Origin: G965198795 sp965198795
GTDB lineage: Bacteria; Pseudomonadota; Alphaproteobacteria; Rhodospirillales; Casp-alpha2
Length of the DNA stretch: 64,000 bases
Assembly: GCA_965198795.1 (NCBI GenBank)
Contig: OZ240674.1
Coordinates: forward strand, 2,480,001 to 2,544,000
Reading direction: 5' to 3'
Below the pieces are notes generated by a model that saw only the letters and a program-made list of their open reading frames with translations, was not told where the DNA came from and made no database searches. The translations under genes were made by a program, and so were the position numbers. Positions 8,819-16,631 of this stretch are shown here, in pieces. The stretch's first letter is position 1. Each line of letters begins with the position of its first letter.

Positions 8819-8918
8819 GCGGAACTCCCTAATGTCACGGCGTCTTAAAACGAGGGCCGGCAACGGCACCCGTTACCGGCCTGTCGGGCCCCCACCAGCG
8901 AGTGGGCTTCCAGCGTTC

Positions 8919-9104
8919 TTATGCCGCGTCTTCGGCTTCGATAACCTCACGGCCATCGTAAAATCCACAAGCGCCACAAACATGGTGCGGGCGCTTCAAT
9001 TCGCCACAGTTCGGGCATTCGTTGTGGGCGGTCGGCGCAATCGAATCATGCGCACGGCGCATGTCCCGCTTCGACTTGGAAATCTTCTTCTTGGGAACAG
9101 CCAT
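8919..9104 (-). CDS. rpmF: 50S ribosomal protein L32
   Basis: A 61-residue L32. It starts MAVPKKKISKSKRDMRRAHD. The four zinc-type cysteines are intact, one pair in NECPNCGE and one in VCGACGFYDGR. The end REVIEAEDA is typical of alphaproteobacteria. It stands about 100 nt upstream of plsX and downstream of the DUF177 gene, the usual arrangement. Confidence 0.97.
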   Translation of the reverse strand: MAVPKKKISKSKRDMRRAHDSIAPTAHNECPNCGELKRPHHVCGACGFYDGREVIEAEDAA

Positions 9105-9201
9105 CTTTAAATCCTTAATGGAGAAAGTCCCGCATTCACAAGGGCGCTGTCATATACAATTCTTATATCCGGGGCAAGCCAGAACTCCAAAGTCCGCACA
9201 T

Positions 9202-9738
9202 TCAATAGTCCTTGTCACGCAACCGCGCGAGGGCGGCGAACGGACGGCTTTCATCAGACGTCCCGGAGTCTCTGTAATCAGGGACTTTTGCTCCTTCCCG
9301 CTTGGGATGCGGGTCAAGCGACAGAACAAACTCTTCCAACGCGATTTGCCCGAGACCAAGCCCCTCCCCCTTAATAGGATCAGGCGGTTCCTCGGAAAAT
9401 GGATATTCTTCCCCGGCTTGCCGCGGCTCCGGCGGCATCTGGAACACCCGCTCAATGGCGATCACCACGTCACGAGAAATCGGTTGGAGGCTGACCACGC
9501 ATGTCTGATCGTAGGAAGCCGCGATCTGTCCCGTCACCTCAAAGCGCCGCCCAGTCAAGGCCGTCGCGGTAATGTCTGCGGCCCATGCGTCGATTTTTTC
9601 CACGCCTGAGTACGCCGCGATCGCCGACATTGTGTCCGCATCTGGTTCAAGCCGTCGCTTCTGCGGCTCCCGGCGGATGTCGTCAAGCGACACCGCCGAT
9701 CCGAGGACTGGCGGCTCAATGGGGTCTTGTTCAACCAT
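9202..9738 (-). CDS. DUF177/YceD-family protein
   Basis: A 178-residue homologue of YceD (DUF177). The family signature is the central segment FEVTGQIAASYDQTCVVSLQPI, followed by the acidic region DPIKGEGLGLGQIALEEFVLSLDPHPKREGA. In many bacteria this gene stands directly before rpmF, as here. Plant and bacterial homologues are implicated in 23S rRNA accumulation. The start overlaps the end of the cytochrome bc1 chaperone gene by 8 nt. Confidence 0.9.
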   Translation of the reverse strand: MVEQDPIEPPVLGSAVSLDDIRREPQKRRLEPDADTMSAIAAYSGVEKIDAWAADITATALTGRRFEVTGQIAASYDQTCVVSLQPISRDVVIAIERVFQMPPEPRQAGEEYPFSEEPPDPIKGEGLGLGQIALEEFVLSLDPHPKREGAKVPDYRDSGTSDESRPFAALARLRDKDY

Positions 9739-10294
9739 GCCTCGCGGCTTTTTGTGATGTCGCGGGTTGGGTGAACGACGCCCTTCCCCGCTTTATATCC
9801 GAGAGCGATTGCCGGGCCAAATGTGCTTTCTGGGCACGCATGTATTGAGCAACGATTTCAAGACAATCCCTTCTTACGCTGGTCTTTCTGTAGAGATTAC
9901 GATCCAGCGCGTCCATCAGGGTTTCATCGCTTGTCTCGGCCAAACCGTCTTCATAAGCCTGACAGCGCCCGCGAAAGGCTTCCGTCATATCCTTGACGCG
10001 ACGTGTCATGCCGGTATCGCCAATCCCCATCTCCCGGAGGCCGATCTTTAGAAAAGCGAACATCACATCATAAACGGCCTGGGCCAGGTCCGCCGTTTCC
10101 TCTCCGCCTTCCTTCAAGCGGTTGAACAGCAGAAAAGCGTGAAGAATCACCATGTCAAATCGTCCTTCCGGTGTGTCGGCGACATCCAGATCGGCGAAGA
10201 ACACGGGCAGGCGCGCTTGTTTCACCAAAATGGCGTGCAATGCTTCCGCAGTTTCTTGATGCGGGTTCCCGTGAAAGAAATCAAATAGTCTCAT
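9731..10294 (-). CDS. Ubiquinol-cytochrome c chaperone (CBP3-like)
   Basis: A 187-residue alphaproteobacterial homologue of mitochondrial Cbp3, needed for assembly of the cytochrome bc1 complex. The core reads ALHAILVKQARLPVFF, then GRFDMVILHAFLLFNRL and FLKIGLREMGIGDTGMTRRVK, ending with helical NLYRKTSVRRDCLEIVAQYM. It is soluble, without a signal peptide. It heads the leftward run of DUF177, rpmF, plsX and fabH, and is divergent from bamE. Confidence 0.9.
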   Translation of the reverse strand: MRLFDFFHGNPHQETAEALHAILVKQARLPVFFADLDVADTPEGRFDMVILHAFLLFNRLKEGGEETADLAQAVYDVMFAFLKIGLREMGIGDTGMTRRVKDMTEAFRGRCQAYEDGLAETSDETLMDALDRNLYRKTSVRRDCLEIVAQYMRAQKAHLARQSLSDIKRGRASFTQPATSQKAARHG

Positions 10295-10309
10295 GTCCGC
10301 CGCATCCGG

Positions 10310-10339
10310 TTGAGAGGCCGAGATAAAAAGCGTTATAAA
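10310..10339 (+). promoter_or_regulatory. Candidate sigma-70 promoter for bamE
   Basis: TTGAGA (10310-10315) and TATAAA (10334-10339) are separated by 18 nt and point toward bamE, leaving a leader of about 95 nt. Found by inspection only; no transcription start is known. Confidence 0.4.
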
Positions 10340-10440
10340 TATCCTTCTTTCGCCTTCGCAAGCTTCTCACGCTTCGATATGGGCGGAATTCGCCATAGAC
10401 ACTGACCAGACGTCTCAAACAAAGGCTACGGAACCATCCG

Positions 10441-10923
10441 ATGCAGACTCGCGCCACACCTATTTCGCCGATGCGCGCCCGGCGGTTTATGCTAGCGCTG
10501 CCCGTCGCCGCCATGGCGCTTACGGCGTGCGCCGCCGACAGCATCACCATCAAGGCGCGGCACGGCAACCTGCCTGATCCGGAGCGTCTGGCGGAAATTG
10601 TGCCGGGTGAGATCAACCGTGAGGAAGTGGCTGAAATCTTGGGCTCTCCCTCAACCATCGCCGCTTTTGATGAAGAGACATGGCTCTATATCTCACAGCA
10701 GACGGAAACGCTGGCGTTCCTGCCCCTTGAGATTACCGACCAAAAGATAGTCGTGATTAAGTTTGACAAGGAAGGCGTCGTTTCCGAGGTCAAGCAACTG
10801 GGTCTTGAAGCATCCCAGGACGTTAAACCCGTCGAACGCACGACGCCGACGCACGGCAACGAGTTCACGGTGTTAGACCAGTTGCTGGGAAACTTCGGAC
10901 GCTTCAAATCGCCTGGACAGTAA
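10441..10923 (+). CDS. bamE: Outer membrane assembly lipoprotein BamE (SmpA/OmlA)
   Basis: A 160-residue lipoprotein. The N-terminal signal MRARRFMLALPVAAMALTAC ends in lipobox LTAC with the modified Cys at residue 30. The SmpA/OmlA domain follows, with IVPGEINREEVAEILGSPS and WLYISQQTE, then a KIVVIKFDKEGVVSEV strand. BamE supports the BAM complex that inserts beta barrels into the outer membrane. A second ATG at 10471 would give a shorter signal peptide. An IS element begins seven bases after the stop codon, so bamE is intact but has probably lost its native terminator region. Confidence 0.93.
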   Translation: MQTRATPISPMRARRFMLALPVAAMALTACAADSITIKARHGNLPDPERLAEIVPGEINREEVAEILGSPSTIAAFDEETWLYISQQTETLAFLPLEITDQKIVVIKFDKEGVVSEVKQLGLEASQDVKPVERTTPTHGNEFTVLDQLLGNFGRFKSPGQ

Positions 10924-10970
10924 AAATCAAGGGCCTGGCCTAGCTAGCTGAGAAAGGTTATACGGGTCAT

Positions 10971-11717
10971 ATGGTTAGCGGCCGCCAGCGAAACCGCCTC
11001 CCTGGAAGCCGCCTTCCTGACAGTATCCAGATTGAATTGATCGAGTATTTTGTTGGCGGCTGGGCGGCGCGCTCAGCGGCCGCTTTGACGGGCGTGAACC
11101 GGCGTACGGCGGCGTTATGCTTCCACAAGCTGCGGGAGCTCATTGCCGGGCGGATTGACGCAGCGGCGCCCGAGCCGCCAGCTGGCGGGGCCGGGGTGGA
11201 AGTGGACGAGAGCCGCTTCTGGTGTCACGTGACACCAACACTGACATTTGGCGGGGCCGGGGTGGAAATGGACGAGAGCCGCTTCGGCGGCGTCAGAAAA
11301 GGCAAGCGCGGACGCGGAGCGCGCGGCGAGGTTCCGGTGTTTGGGCGCCTCAAGCGGGGCGGCGAGGTTCACACCGCGGTTATCCCAAACGCCCAGCCGG
11401 CAACGCTTTTTCCGATCATCCGGGAGAAGATCAAGCCTGACAGCGTCGTCTATTCCAAAAGCTTCCACGCCTACGATGCGCTGGACGCGCCGGCGTTCCA
11501 TCATGTCCGCGTCAACCACTCCGGGGCCTTTGCAGACGATTGGAACCACATCACCGGCGTTGAGACCTTCTGGAACCAGGCGAAGCGCCATCTCCGGCGC
11601 TTTAACGGCGTCCCGCGCCAGCGCTTTCATCTCTATCTCAAGGCGCGCGAACGGCGCTTCAACTACAGACCCGCCGGAAACCTCTTGAAAGTACTATGCA
11701 AGCGGGTAACCGTCTGA
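10971..11717 (+). CDS. IS1595-type (ISXO2-like) transposase, probably inactive
   Basis: A 248-residue DDE-type transposase. It begins with a helix-turn-helix region, IEYFVGGWAARSAAALTGVN, then the RNase H-like core with first Asp in VEVDESRF, GRGARGEVPVFGRLKRGG, and HITGVETFWNQAKRHLRRFNG carrying the third acidic residue. Two oddities: the VEVDESRF block occurs twice, separated by an in-frame spacer encoding WCHVTPTLTF, and the second catalytic Asp expected in the YSD motif is Lys (YSKSF). Loss of that Asp should abolish catalysis. The reading frame is otherwise open, so the element may depend on another copy's transposase. Confidence 0.85.
   Translation: MVSGRQRNRLPGSRLPDSIQIELIEYFVGGWAARSAAALTGVNRRTAALCFHKLRELIAGRIDAAAPEPPAGGAGVEVDESRFWCHVTPTLTFGGAGVEMDESRFGGVRKGKRGRGARGEVPVFGRLKRGGEVHTAVIPNAQPATLFPIIREKIKPDSVVYSKSFHAYDALDAPAFHHVRVNHSGAFADDWNHITGVETFWNQAKRHLRRFNGVPRQRFHLYLKARERRFNYRPAGNLLKVLCKRVTV
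11183..11285 (+). repeat. Duplicated 37-nt block flanking an 18-bp perfect palindrome inside the transposase
   Basis: The blocks at 11183-11219 and 11249-11285 differ at one base and encode the first catalytic Asp region. Between them lies a 29-nt spacer beginning with the perfect palindrome TGGTGTCACGTGACACCA (11220-11237). The offset of 66 nt keeps the frame. The same structure is found in the second IS copy (palindrome at 23396-23413), so it arose before the copies separated. Confidence 0.9.
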
Positions 11718-11792
11718 GCAAAAACCATTAGATAGGACAGACCCTAAATCAAACAATGAACGGAGGCTCAAACTCCTCCTCATATCCGGCGT

Positions 11793-11824
11793 AAAAAAGC
11801 CCCGGCGTTTCCACCGGGGCTTTT
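11793..11824 (-). terminator. Intrinsic terminator for hppA
   Basis: Stem GCCCCGG/CCGGGGC extended by AAAA/TTTT pairs, with an 8-nt loop. Read on the minus strand it ends in a run of Ts about 20 nt past the hppA stop. The symmetric A and T tracts may let it work in both directions. Confidence 0.88.
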
Positions 11825-11843
11825 CTTGAATGGTTCGTTTTGT

Positions 11844-13937
11844 TCACGCAAGCATGGCCAACAGCAGGATCGCCACAATATTGATGATCTTGATCATCGG
11901 GTTAACGGCCGGACCAGCGGTGTCCTTGTACGGATCGCCGATGGTGTCCCCGGTCACGGCGGCGTGGTGAGCCTCAGAACCCTTGCCGCCATGGTTGCCG
12001 TCTTCGATGTACTTCTTGGCGTTATCCCAGGCGCCGCCGCCCGACGTCATCGACAGGGCGACGAACAGGCCCGTCACGATGGCGCCCAGGAGCATGGCGC
12101 CCAGGGCCGCGAAGGCCGCTTGCTGGCCGCCGATGGCGTTGACCACGAAATACATCACTGCGGGGGCGAACACCGGCAGCATCGACGGCACGACCATTTC
12201 CTTGATGGCGGCCTTGGTCAGCAGATCGACGCATTTGCCGTATTCCGGCTTCGCCGTGCCTTCCATGATGCCCGGGATTTCCTTGAACTGGCGGCGGACT
12301 TCAACGACCACGGCGCCGCCAGCGCGGCCCACGGCCATCATGCCCATGGCGCCGAACAGATACGGCAGAAGACCGCCGATGAACAAGCCGATCACGACAT
12401 ACGGATCTTGCAACTGAAAGGACACTTCCATATCCGGGAAGTAGTATTTCAGATCTTCCGTGTAAGCCGCGAACAGCACCAAGGCGGCCAGACCGGCGGA
12501 ACCGATGGCGTAGCCCTTGGTCACGGCTTTCGTCGTGTTGCCGACGGCGTCTAAGGCGTCCGTGGTGTTGCGGACTTCCTCGGGAAGCTCGGCCATCTCG
12601 GCAATCCCGCCCGCGTTGTCCGTTACGGGACCGAAGGCGTCCAGCGCCACGACGATGCCGGCCAAGGCCAGCATGGTGGTCGCGGCGATGGAGATGCCGA
12701 ACAGACCAGCCGAGAGGTATGCGACAATAATGCCCCCGGAAATCACGATGACCGGAAGAGCGGTCGCTTCCATGGAAACGGCCAGGCCCTGGATGACGTT
12801 GGTGGCGTGACCTGTTTCAGACGCGGCCGCCACGGACTTCACCGGCCGGTAATCCGTACCCGTGTAGTATTCCGTTATCCAGATGATCAGACCGGTGACC
12901 ACCAAACCGACGACGGCGCAGATAAACAGGTCCGCCCCCGTCACGGGCGTGCCGGCCATGTTGTATTGGCCATCCCAGCCGATCAGATGGCTGACGACGC
13001 CGCCAATCAGAATGATCGAGAGAACAGCCGACGCTATGAAACCCTTGTACAGAGCGCCCATGATGGACCGCGACGCGCCCAAGCGCACGAACCAGGTCGA
13101 AATGACGGAAGCCAGAATGCAGACGCCGCCGATCAGCAGCGGAAATAACATCATCAGTTCCCGGGCGACGCCGGTGAAGAATATCGCGCCCAGCAGCATT
13201 GTGGCGACGACGGTCACGGCGTAAGTCTCGAACAAGTCGGCCGCCATCCCGGCGCAGTCGCCAACATTGTCGCCCACGTTATCGGCGATCACACCGGCGT
13301 TGCGGGGATCATCTTCTGGAATACCCGCCTCGATCTTACCGACCAGATCGGAACCGACGTCCGCGCCCTTGGTAAAGATGCCGCCGCCCAGACGCGCGAA
13401 GATGGAGATCAAGGAAGCCCCGAAGCCCAGAGCGACCAGCGCTTCCAGAATATGGCGGAGGCCTTTGGCGTCGGCCGGATCGAACACGCCGCGCAGGAAC
13501 ACATAGTAGACCGCAACCCCCAACAGCGCCAAGCCGACCACCAACATGCCCGTGATGGCGCCGGATTTGAACGCGACGTTCAACCCCCCGGCAAGCCCCT
13601 GGCTGCGGGCCGCTTCCGTGGTGCGCACGTTCGCCCGGACCGAAACATGCATGCCAATGTAGCCGGCGGCTCCGGACAACACAGCGCCGATCAGGAAGCC
13701 GATAGCGACGTAGAGGCCCAGCGTGACCCCCAGCAGCGCGCAGACCACGGCCCCCGCAATGGCGATGGCGGTGTACTGACGGTTCAAATAAGCGGCCGCG
13801 CCTTCTTGAATGGCGGCGGCGATTTCCTGCATCCGTTCATCGCCCGTGGGCGCGGCCAGAACAGACCGGATGGCGTAAAGACCATAAAGCAGGGCGAGCG
13901 CCCCCAGCGCGATTGTCGCATGATAAAGCGGTTGCAT
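11844..13937 (-). CDS. hppA: K+-independent membrane-bound proton-pumping pyrophosphatase
   Basis: A 697-residue polytopic protein with about 16 membrane helices. It hydrolyses pyrophosphate and pumps protons out of the cytoplasm. Substrate and metal motifs are present: FTKGADVGSDLVGKIEAGIPEDD is split by short gaps only, DNVGDNVGDCAGMAADLFE, and DAFGPVTDNAGG. The GNTTKAVTKG segment (residues 466-475) has Lys at 470 and Thr at 473, the hallmark of the K+-independent class; K+-dependent members have Ala and Gly there. It stands alone with its own terminator. In related bacteria it saves energy under low light or low energy supply; the role here is inferred. Confidence 0.97.
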   Translation of the reverse strand: MQPLYHATIALGALALLYGLYAIRSVLAAPTGDERMQEIAAAIQEGAAAYLNRQYTAIAIAGAVVCALLGVTLGLYVAIGFLIGAVLSGAAGYIGMHVSVRANVRTTEAARSQGLAGGLNVAFKSGAITGMLVVGLALLGVAVYYVFLRGVFDPADAKGLRHILEALVALGFGASLISIFARLGGGIFTKGADVGSDLVGKIEAGIPEDDPRNAGVIADNVGDNVGDCAGMAADLFETYAVTVVATMLLGAIFFTGVARELMMLFPLLIGGVCILASVISTWFVRLGASRSIMGALYKGFIASAVLSIILIGGVVSHLIGWDGQYNMAGTPVTGADLFICAVVGLVVTGLIIWITEYYTGTDYRPVKSVAAASETGHATNVIQGLAVSMEATALPVIVISGGIIVAYLSAGLFGISIAATTMLALAGIVVALDAFGPVTDNAGGIAEMAELPEEVRNTTDALDAVGNTTKAVTKGYAIGSAGLAALVLFAAYTEDLKYYFPDMEVSFQLQDPYVVIGLFIGGLLPYLFGAMGMMAVGRAGGAVVVEVRRQFKEIPGIMEGTAKPEYGKCVDLLTKAAIKEMVVPSMLPVFAPAVMYFVVNAIGGQQAAFAALGAMLLGAIVTGLFVALSMTSGGGAWDNAKKYIEDGNHGGKGSEAHHAAVTGDTIGDPYKDTAGPAVNPMIKIINIVAILLLAMLA

Positions 13938-14144
13938 CTTTTTCTATTTCCTTGCGGTAAAGCGCCCACCCAGCGGCGCGAAAGCGCTTACCCGGCGTGG
14001 ACGGCCAAAAGCGTGATCTAGAGAACGTGAGATCATTCTATTAATTAAGCAATCAGCGCGTTTCGCGCCAAAAGCCGGGACCGCTTATGCCAGTTTATCC
14101 CCTTGAACGCAACCGCCGCAACAAACGCTGGAAACGGCCGGTCA

Positions 14145-14606
14145 CTACAGTGGGGTATTGACCACCGAGGTGATGAGGACCTGGTATATCGCGCCCTTAC
14201 CCATGTATCGCTCAGCCACCAATTTGATGCGGTCGCCCAAAACCTGAACGTCCAGATTTTCCGTTTGACGCAGCATCCGGGGCACAAACGAGTGAAGGTC
14301 TGTCAACACCGCATCCCGTACTTTGTCGCGGAACGCGTTCAATTCGCTTAACCGGTCCCGTTCGACCTCGAAAACCACATTGACCTGAAAGGTGCTGGCA
14401 ATCCGGCCGTCGTTGAACACATTGACCAACATGCCGTCCATCTCCAGCCTGGAGAGATTTTCGGCGTCAAGTTTTTTCTCTTTCTGTTCCACCTCGTCTT
14501 CCGCCGGCGCCGGCTCGAAAGGGCCAATTTGCATGAACTTGGCGATACCGACCGTGGCGGCGATCATCAGAACCAGAACGATGAAGGCGATGACAATTTT
14601 TTTCAT
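14145..14606 (-). CDS. FliL-like single-pass membrane protein
   Basis: A 153-residue protein with an N-terminal membrane anchor (IVIAFIVLVLMIAATVGIA) and a periplasmic domain after a charged linker. The domain has the FliL-like pattern of a beta strand (FQVNVVFEVE), a helix (FRDKVRDAVLTDLHSFVPRML), a strand, and an LVAERYMGKGAIYQVLITSVV end. FliL modulates flagellar stator function. No flagellar genes lie next to it, and similar orphan genes sit between thiL and hppA in relatives, so it may do something else. Family assignment is moderate. Confidence 0.6.
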   Translation of the reverse strand: MKKIVIAFIVLVLMIAATVGIAKFMQIGPFEPAPAEDEVEQKEKKLDAENLSRLEMDGMLVNVFNDGRIASTFQVNVVFEVERDRLSELNAFRDKVRDAVLTDLHSFVPRMLRQTENLDVQVLGDRIKLVAERYMGKGAIYQVLITSVVNTPL

Positions 14607-14687
14607 GACGGCTCATGGCTGGACATAAAACGTTTACGAGAATGACGACGCGAGGCGACTGGGATCAAGCCCAAACACCAAAGAGCG

Positions 14688-15692
14688 TCAAAAATGGATA
14701 TAACCCGGGCGCTCAAATTGGGTTACGGAGCCCGTTGCGTCCAGAACATGAACACGTGGTTCCCGCGCCGGGATGATTTTTCCGATACGATAAAGGGAAA
14801 CCGCCAGCTCCGCCCCGACGCCAATAACGGCTTGGCGCGCTTCTTCCGCCGCCGTAAACAGCAACACATAATCATCCCCGCCCGTAATGGCTGATTTAAG
14901 CAGTTCATGATCTTCATTGATCAGCCGCTCGGCAGCCGCGCTCAAGGGAATACGTTCCAGATGAATTTCCGCGCCGACGGAAGACGCCTTGGTCAGATGT
15001 CCCATATCCGCCACCAATCCATCCGAGACATCCATGCAAGCCGATGCGAGTCCGATAAGGCGCGGCCCAATCCGGACATTGGGCTTGGGGCGTCTGTAGG
15101 CTCCCATCAAGCCGTCCGCGTCTTCGCCCGCGGGCTCAACGGCTCCGGAAGCGGCCAACAGGCCTAACGCGCCTTCCCCGATAAATCCGGAAACCCAGAC
15201 GTCATCACCCGGCCGCGCGCCGCCGCGCTTCAGGCACCGGCCCGCGTCAACCATTCCCATCGCGGTAATGGAGAGCGTCAGCGGCCCGGGCGTCGAGACC
15301 GTATCGCCCCCCAACAGTGAGAGCCCGAAGACTTCCTGAGCTTCTCTTAATCCGCCGGTAAAGGAAGTCAGCCATTGATCGCCACAGCCCTCATCCACGG
15401 CCAAGGTGAGCGCGTATGCGTAAGGTTCCGCCCCCATGGCGGCCAGATCCGACACGTTGACCGCAAGGGCTTTCCAGGCGATATCGGCCGCCGGCTCGTC
15501 TCCAATGAAGTGAACCCCCGCCACCAGGGCGTCGGCGCTTACCACCATTTGTCTTCCACTTGGAATATCGATAATGGCCGCGTCGTCCGTCAGATCAAGA
15601 GAACCGGGAAACGCGCCGGCCAGCGGTCTGAAGTGCCGCGCAATGACGTCAAATTCGCCCAAGCGTGGATCATCGCCAAGTTTATCGCTCAT
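14688..15692 (-). CDS. thiL: Thiamine-monophosphate kinase
   Basis: A 334-residue ThiL, which phosphorylates thiamine monophosphate to the active cofactor. Motifs: LTDDAAIID (Mg and substrate binding), VVSADALVAGVHF, ALAVNVSDLAAMGAEP, LLGGDTV, CMDVSDGLVADMGHL and ITGGDDYVLLF. The start overlaps the nusB stop by 4 nt, a conserved alphaproteobacterial pair. No TPP riboswitch is apparent upstream because nusB abuts it. Confidence 0.96.
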   Translation of the reverse strand: MSDKLGDDPRLGEFDVIARHFRPLAGAFPGSLDLTDDAAIIDIPSGRQMVVSADALVAGVHFIGDEPAADIAWKALAVNVSDLAAMGAEPYAYALTLAVDEGCGDQWLTSFTGGLREAQEVFGLSLLGGDTVSTPGPLTLSITAMGMVDAGRCLKRGGARPGDDVWVSGFIGEGALGLLAASGAVEPAGEDADGLMGAYRRPKPNVRIGPRLIGLASACMDVSDGLVADMGHLTKASSVGAEIHLERIPLSAAAERLINEDHELLKSAITGGDDYVLLFTAAEEARQAVIGVGAELAVSLYRIGKIIPAREPRVHVLDATGSVTQFERPGYIHF

Positions 15693-16201
15693 GCGGCGCC
15701 GGCGTCCGTCCGGCCGTCTTCCGGCAGTTCTCCAGGCCGTAAATCACGGGCCGCCTTATCCAAGACCGCGTTAATCAGGGCCGGTTCCCTACCTTCGAAG
15801 AAAGCCCGGCCCAGATCGACATATTCGCCAATCACCACGCGCGCTGGAATATCCAGGCGCTCGCGCAGTTCAAAAATACCGGCCCGAAGCACGTTTCTGA
15901 CCAATGTCTCTAGACCATCCACCGTGTGACGCCCACTGAGATGCCGGCCAATCACCTCGTCCAAACTGGGCCACATGCCACGGACGCCGCCCACCAGATC
16001 ACTCATGAGCGGTTTATCGGGCGGCGTCATGCGGGAGCCGTTCGGCGACTCATCGTCTTCCGGACCAGCCATGCGCCAACGGCCGGCCAGGAACTCCTGC
16101 AACACCGGGTCCGCGGGCGCATCGGTGATATCAATCTCGTAAAGCGCTTGAACGGCCACGAGCCTGGCCGCGCTGAGGGCTTCTCTTGGCGGCTTGGTCA
16201 C
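15689..16201 (-). CDS. nusB: Transcription antitermination factor NusB
   Basis: NusB with the expected AARLVAVQALYEIDI start, VRNVLRAGIFELRERLDIPARVVIGEYVDLGRAF split by conserved turns, and ALINAVLDKAARDLRP. It binds boxA RNA with NusE in rRNA antitermination. The frame extends to 16237, but GTG at 16201 overlaps the ribH stop as GTGA and has AAGGAG seven bases upstream, so it is preferred (170 residues). A loop of about 35 residues in the first half (GPEDDESPNGS region) is longer than in E. coli NusB. Confidence 0.95.
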   Translation of the reverse strand: MTKPPREALSAARLVAVQALYEIDITDAPADPVLQEFLAGRWRMAGPEDDESPNGSRMTPPDKPLMSDLVGGVRGMWPSLDEVIGRHLSGRHTVDGLETLVRNVLRAGIFELRERLDIPARVVIGEYVDLGRAFFEGREPALINAVLDKAARDLRPGELPEDGRTDAGAA

Positions 16202-16626
16202 ACGAAAGCTCCTTGCAATTCCATCATGCGCAGACATGCCCGCGCCGCCTCCCCGCCTTTATCTTTCTGGTTGACGTCCGCCCGCGCTTTCGCCTGGTCC
16301 ATGTTTTCGACCGTCAACACGCCGAACCCGAGCGCCGCGCCGGCGACGCTCAAATTCATCAACGCGTCGCTGGCCGATTGGCAGATATGATCGTAATGGC
16401 TGGTCTCACCCCGGATAACACAGCCCAGCGTCAGGAATCCCCCGTGCTCACGCTTTTGGGCCATCCAATTCAAGGCAGCCGGAATTTCGAACACGCCCGG
16501 AACGTCGATGCGCTCCACCTCGACCCGGCCGTCAGCCTCGAAGACCGCCATGGCGCCCGCCATTAAGCCGTCCACGATGTCTTTGTAGTAAGGCGCCGCG
16601 ATGACCAGAACCCTTGCCTTATCCAC
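16198..16626 (-). CDS. ribH: 6,7-dimethyl-8-ribityllumazine synthase
   Basis: A 142-residue lumazine synthase, which condenses the ribB and ribD pathway products. Seen: VLVIAAPYY, the DVPGVFEIPAAL segment, LGCVIRGETSHYDHICQSASDALMNL containing the catalytic His, and GFGVLTVENMDQAKARA. It is co-oriented with nusB (4-nt overlap downstream) and follows the ribB gene by 5 nt. Confidence 0.96.
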   Translation of the reverse strand: MDKARVLVIAAPYYKDIVDGLMAGAMAVFEADGRVEVERIDVPGVFEIPAALNWMAQKREHGGFLTLGCVIRGETSHYDHICQSASDALMNLSVAGAALGFGVLTVENMDQAKARADVNQKDKGGEAARACLRMMELQGAFV

Positions 16627-16631
16627 ACTGA

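Larger units (their letters stand above)
10931..11744 (+). mobile_element. IS1595-family insertion sequence, copy 1, both ends present
   Basis: An 814-bp element. The left end GGGCCTGGCCTAGCTA and the inverted right end GGGTCTGTCCTATCTA match at 13 of 16 positions. The flanks AAAATCAA (10923-10930) and TAAATCAA (11745-11752) match at 7 of 8 positions, the 8-bp target duplication expected for IS1595. It landed just after the bamE stop codon. The two flanks differ by one base and the ends by three, so the insertion is not very recent. A truncated relative lies at 22889-23640. Confidence 0.85.
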
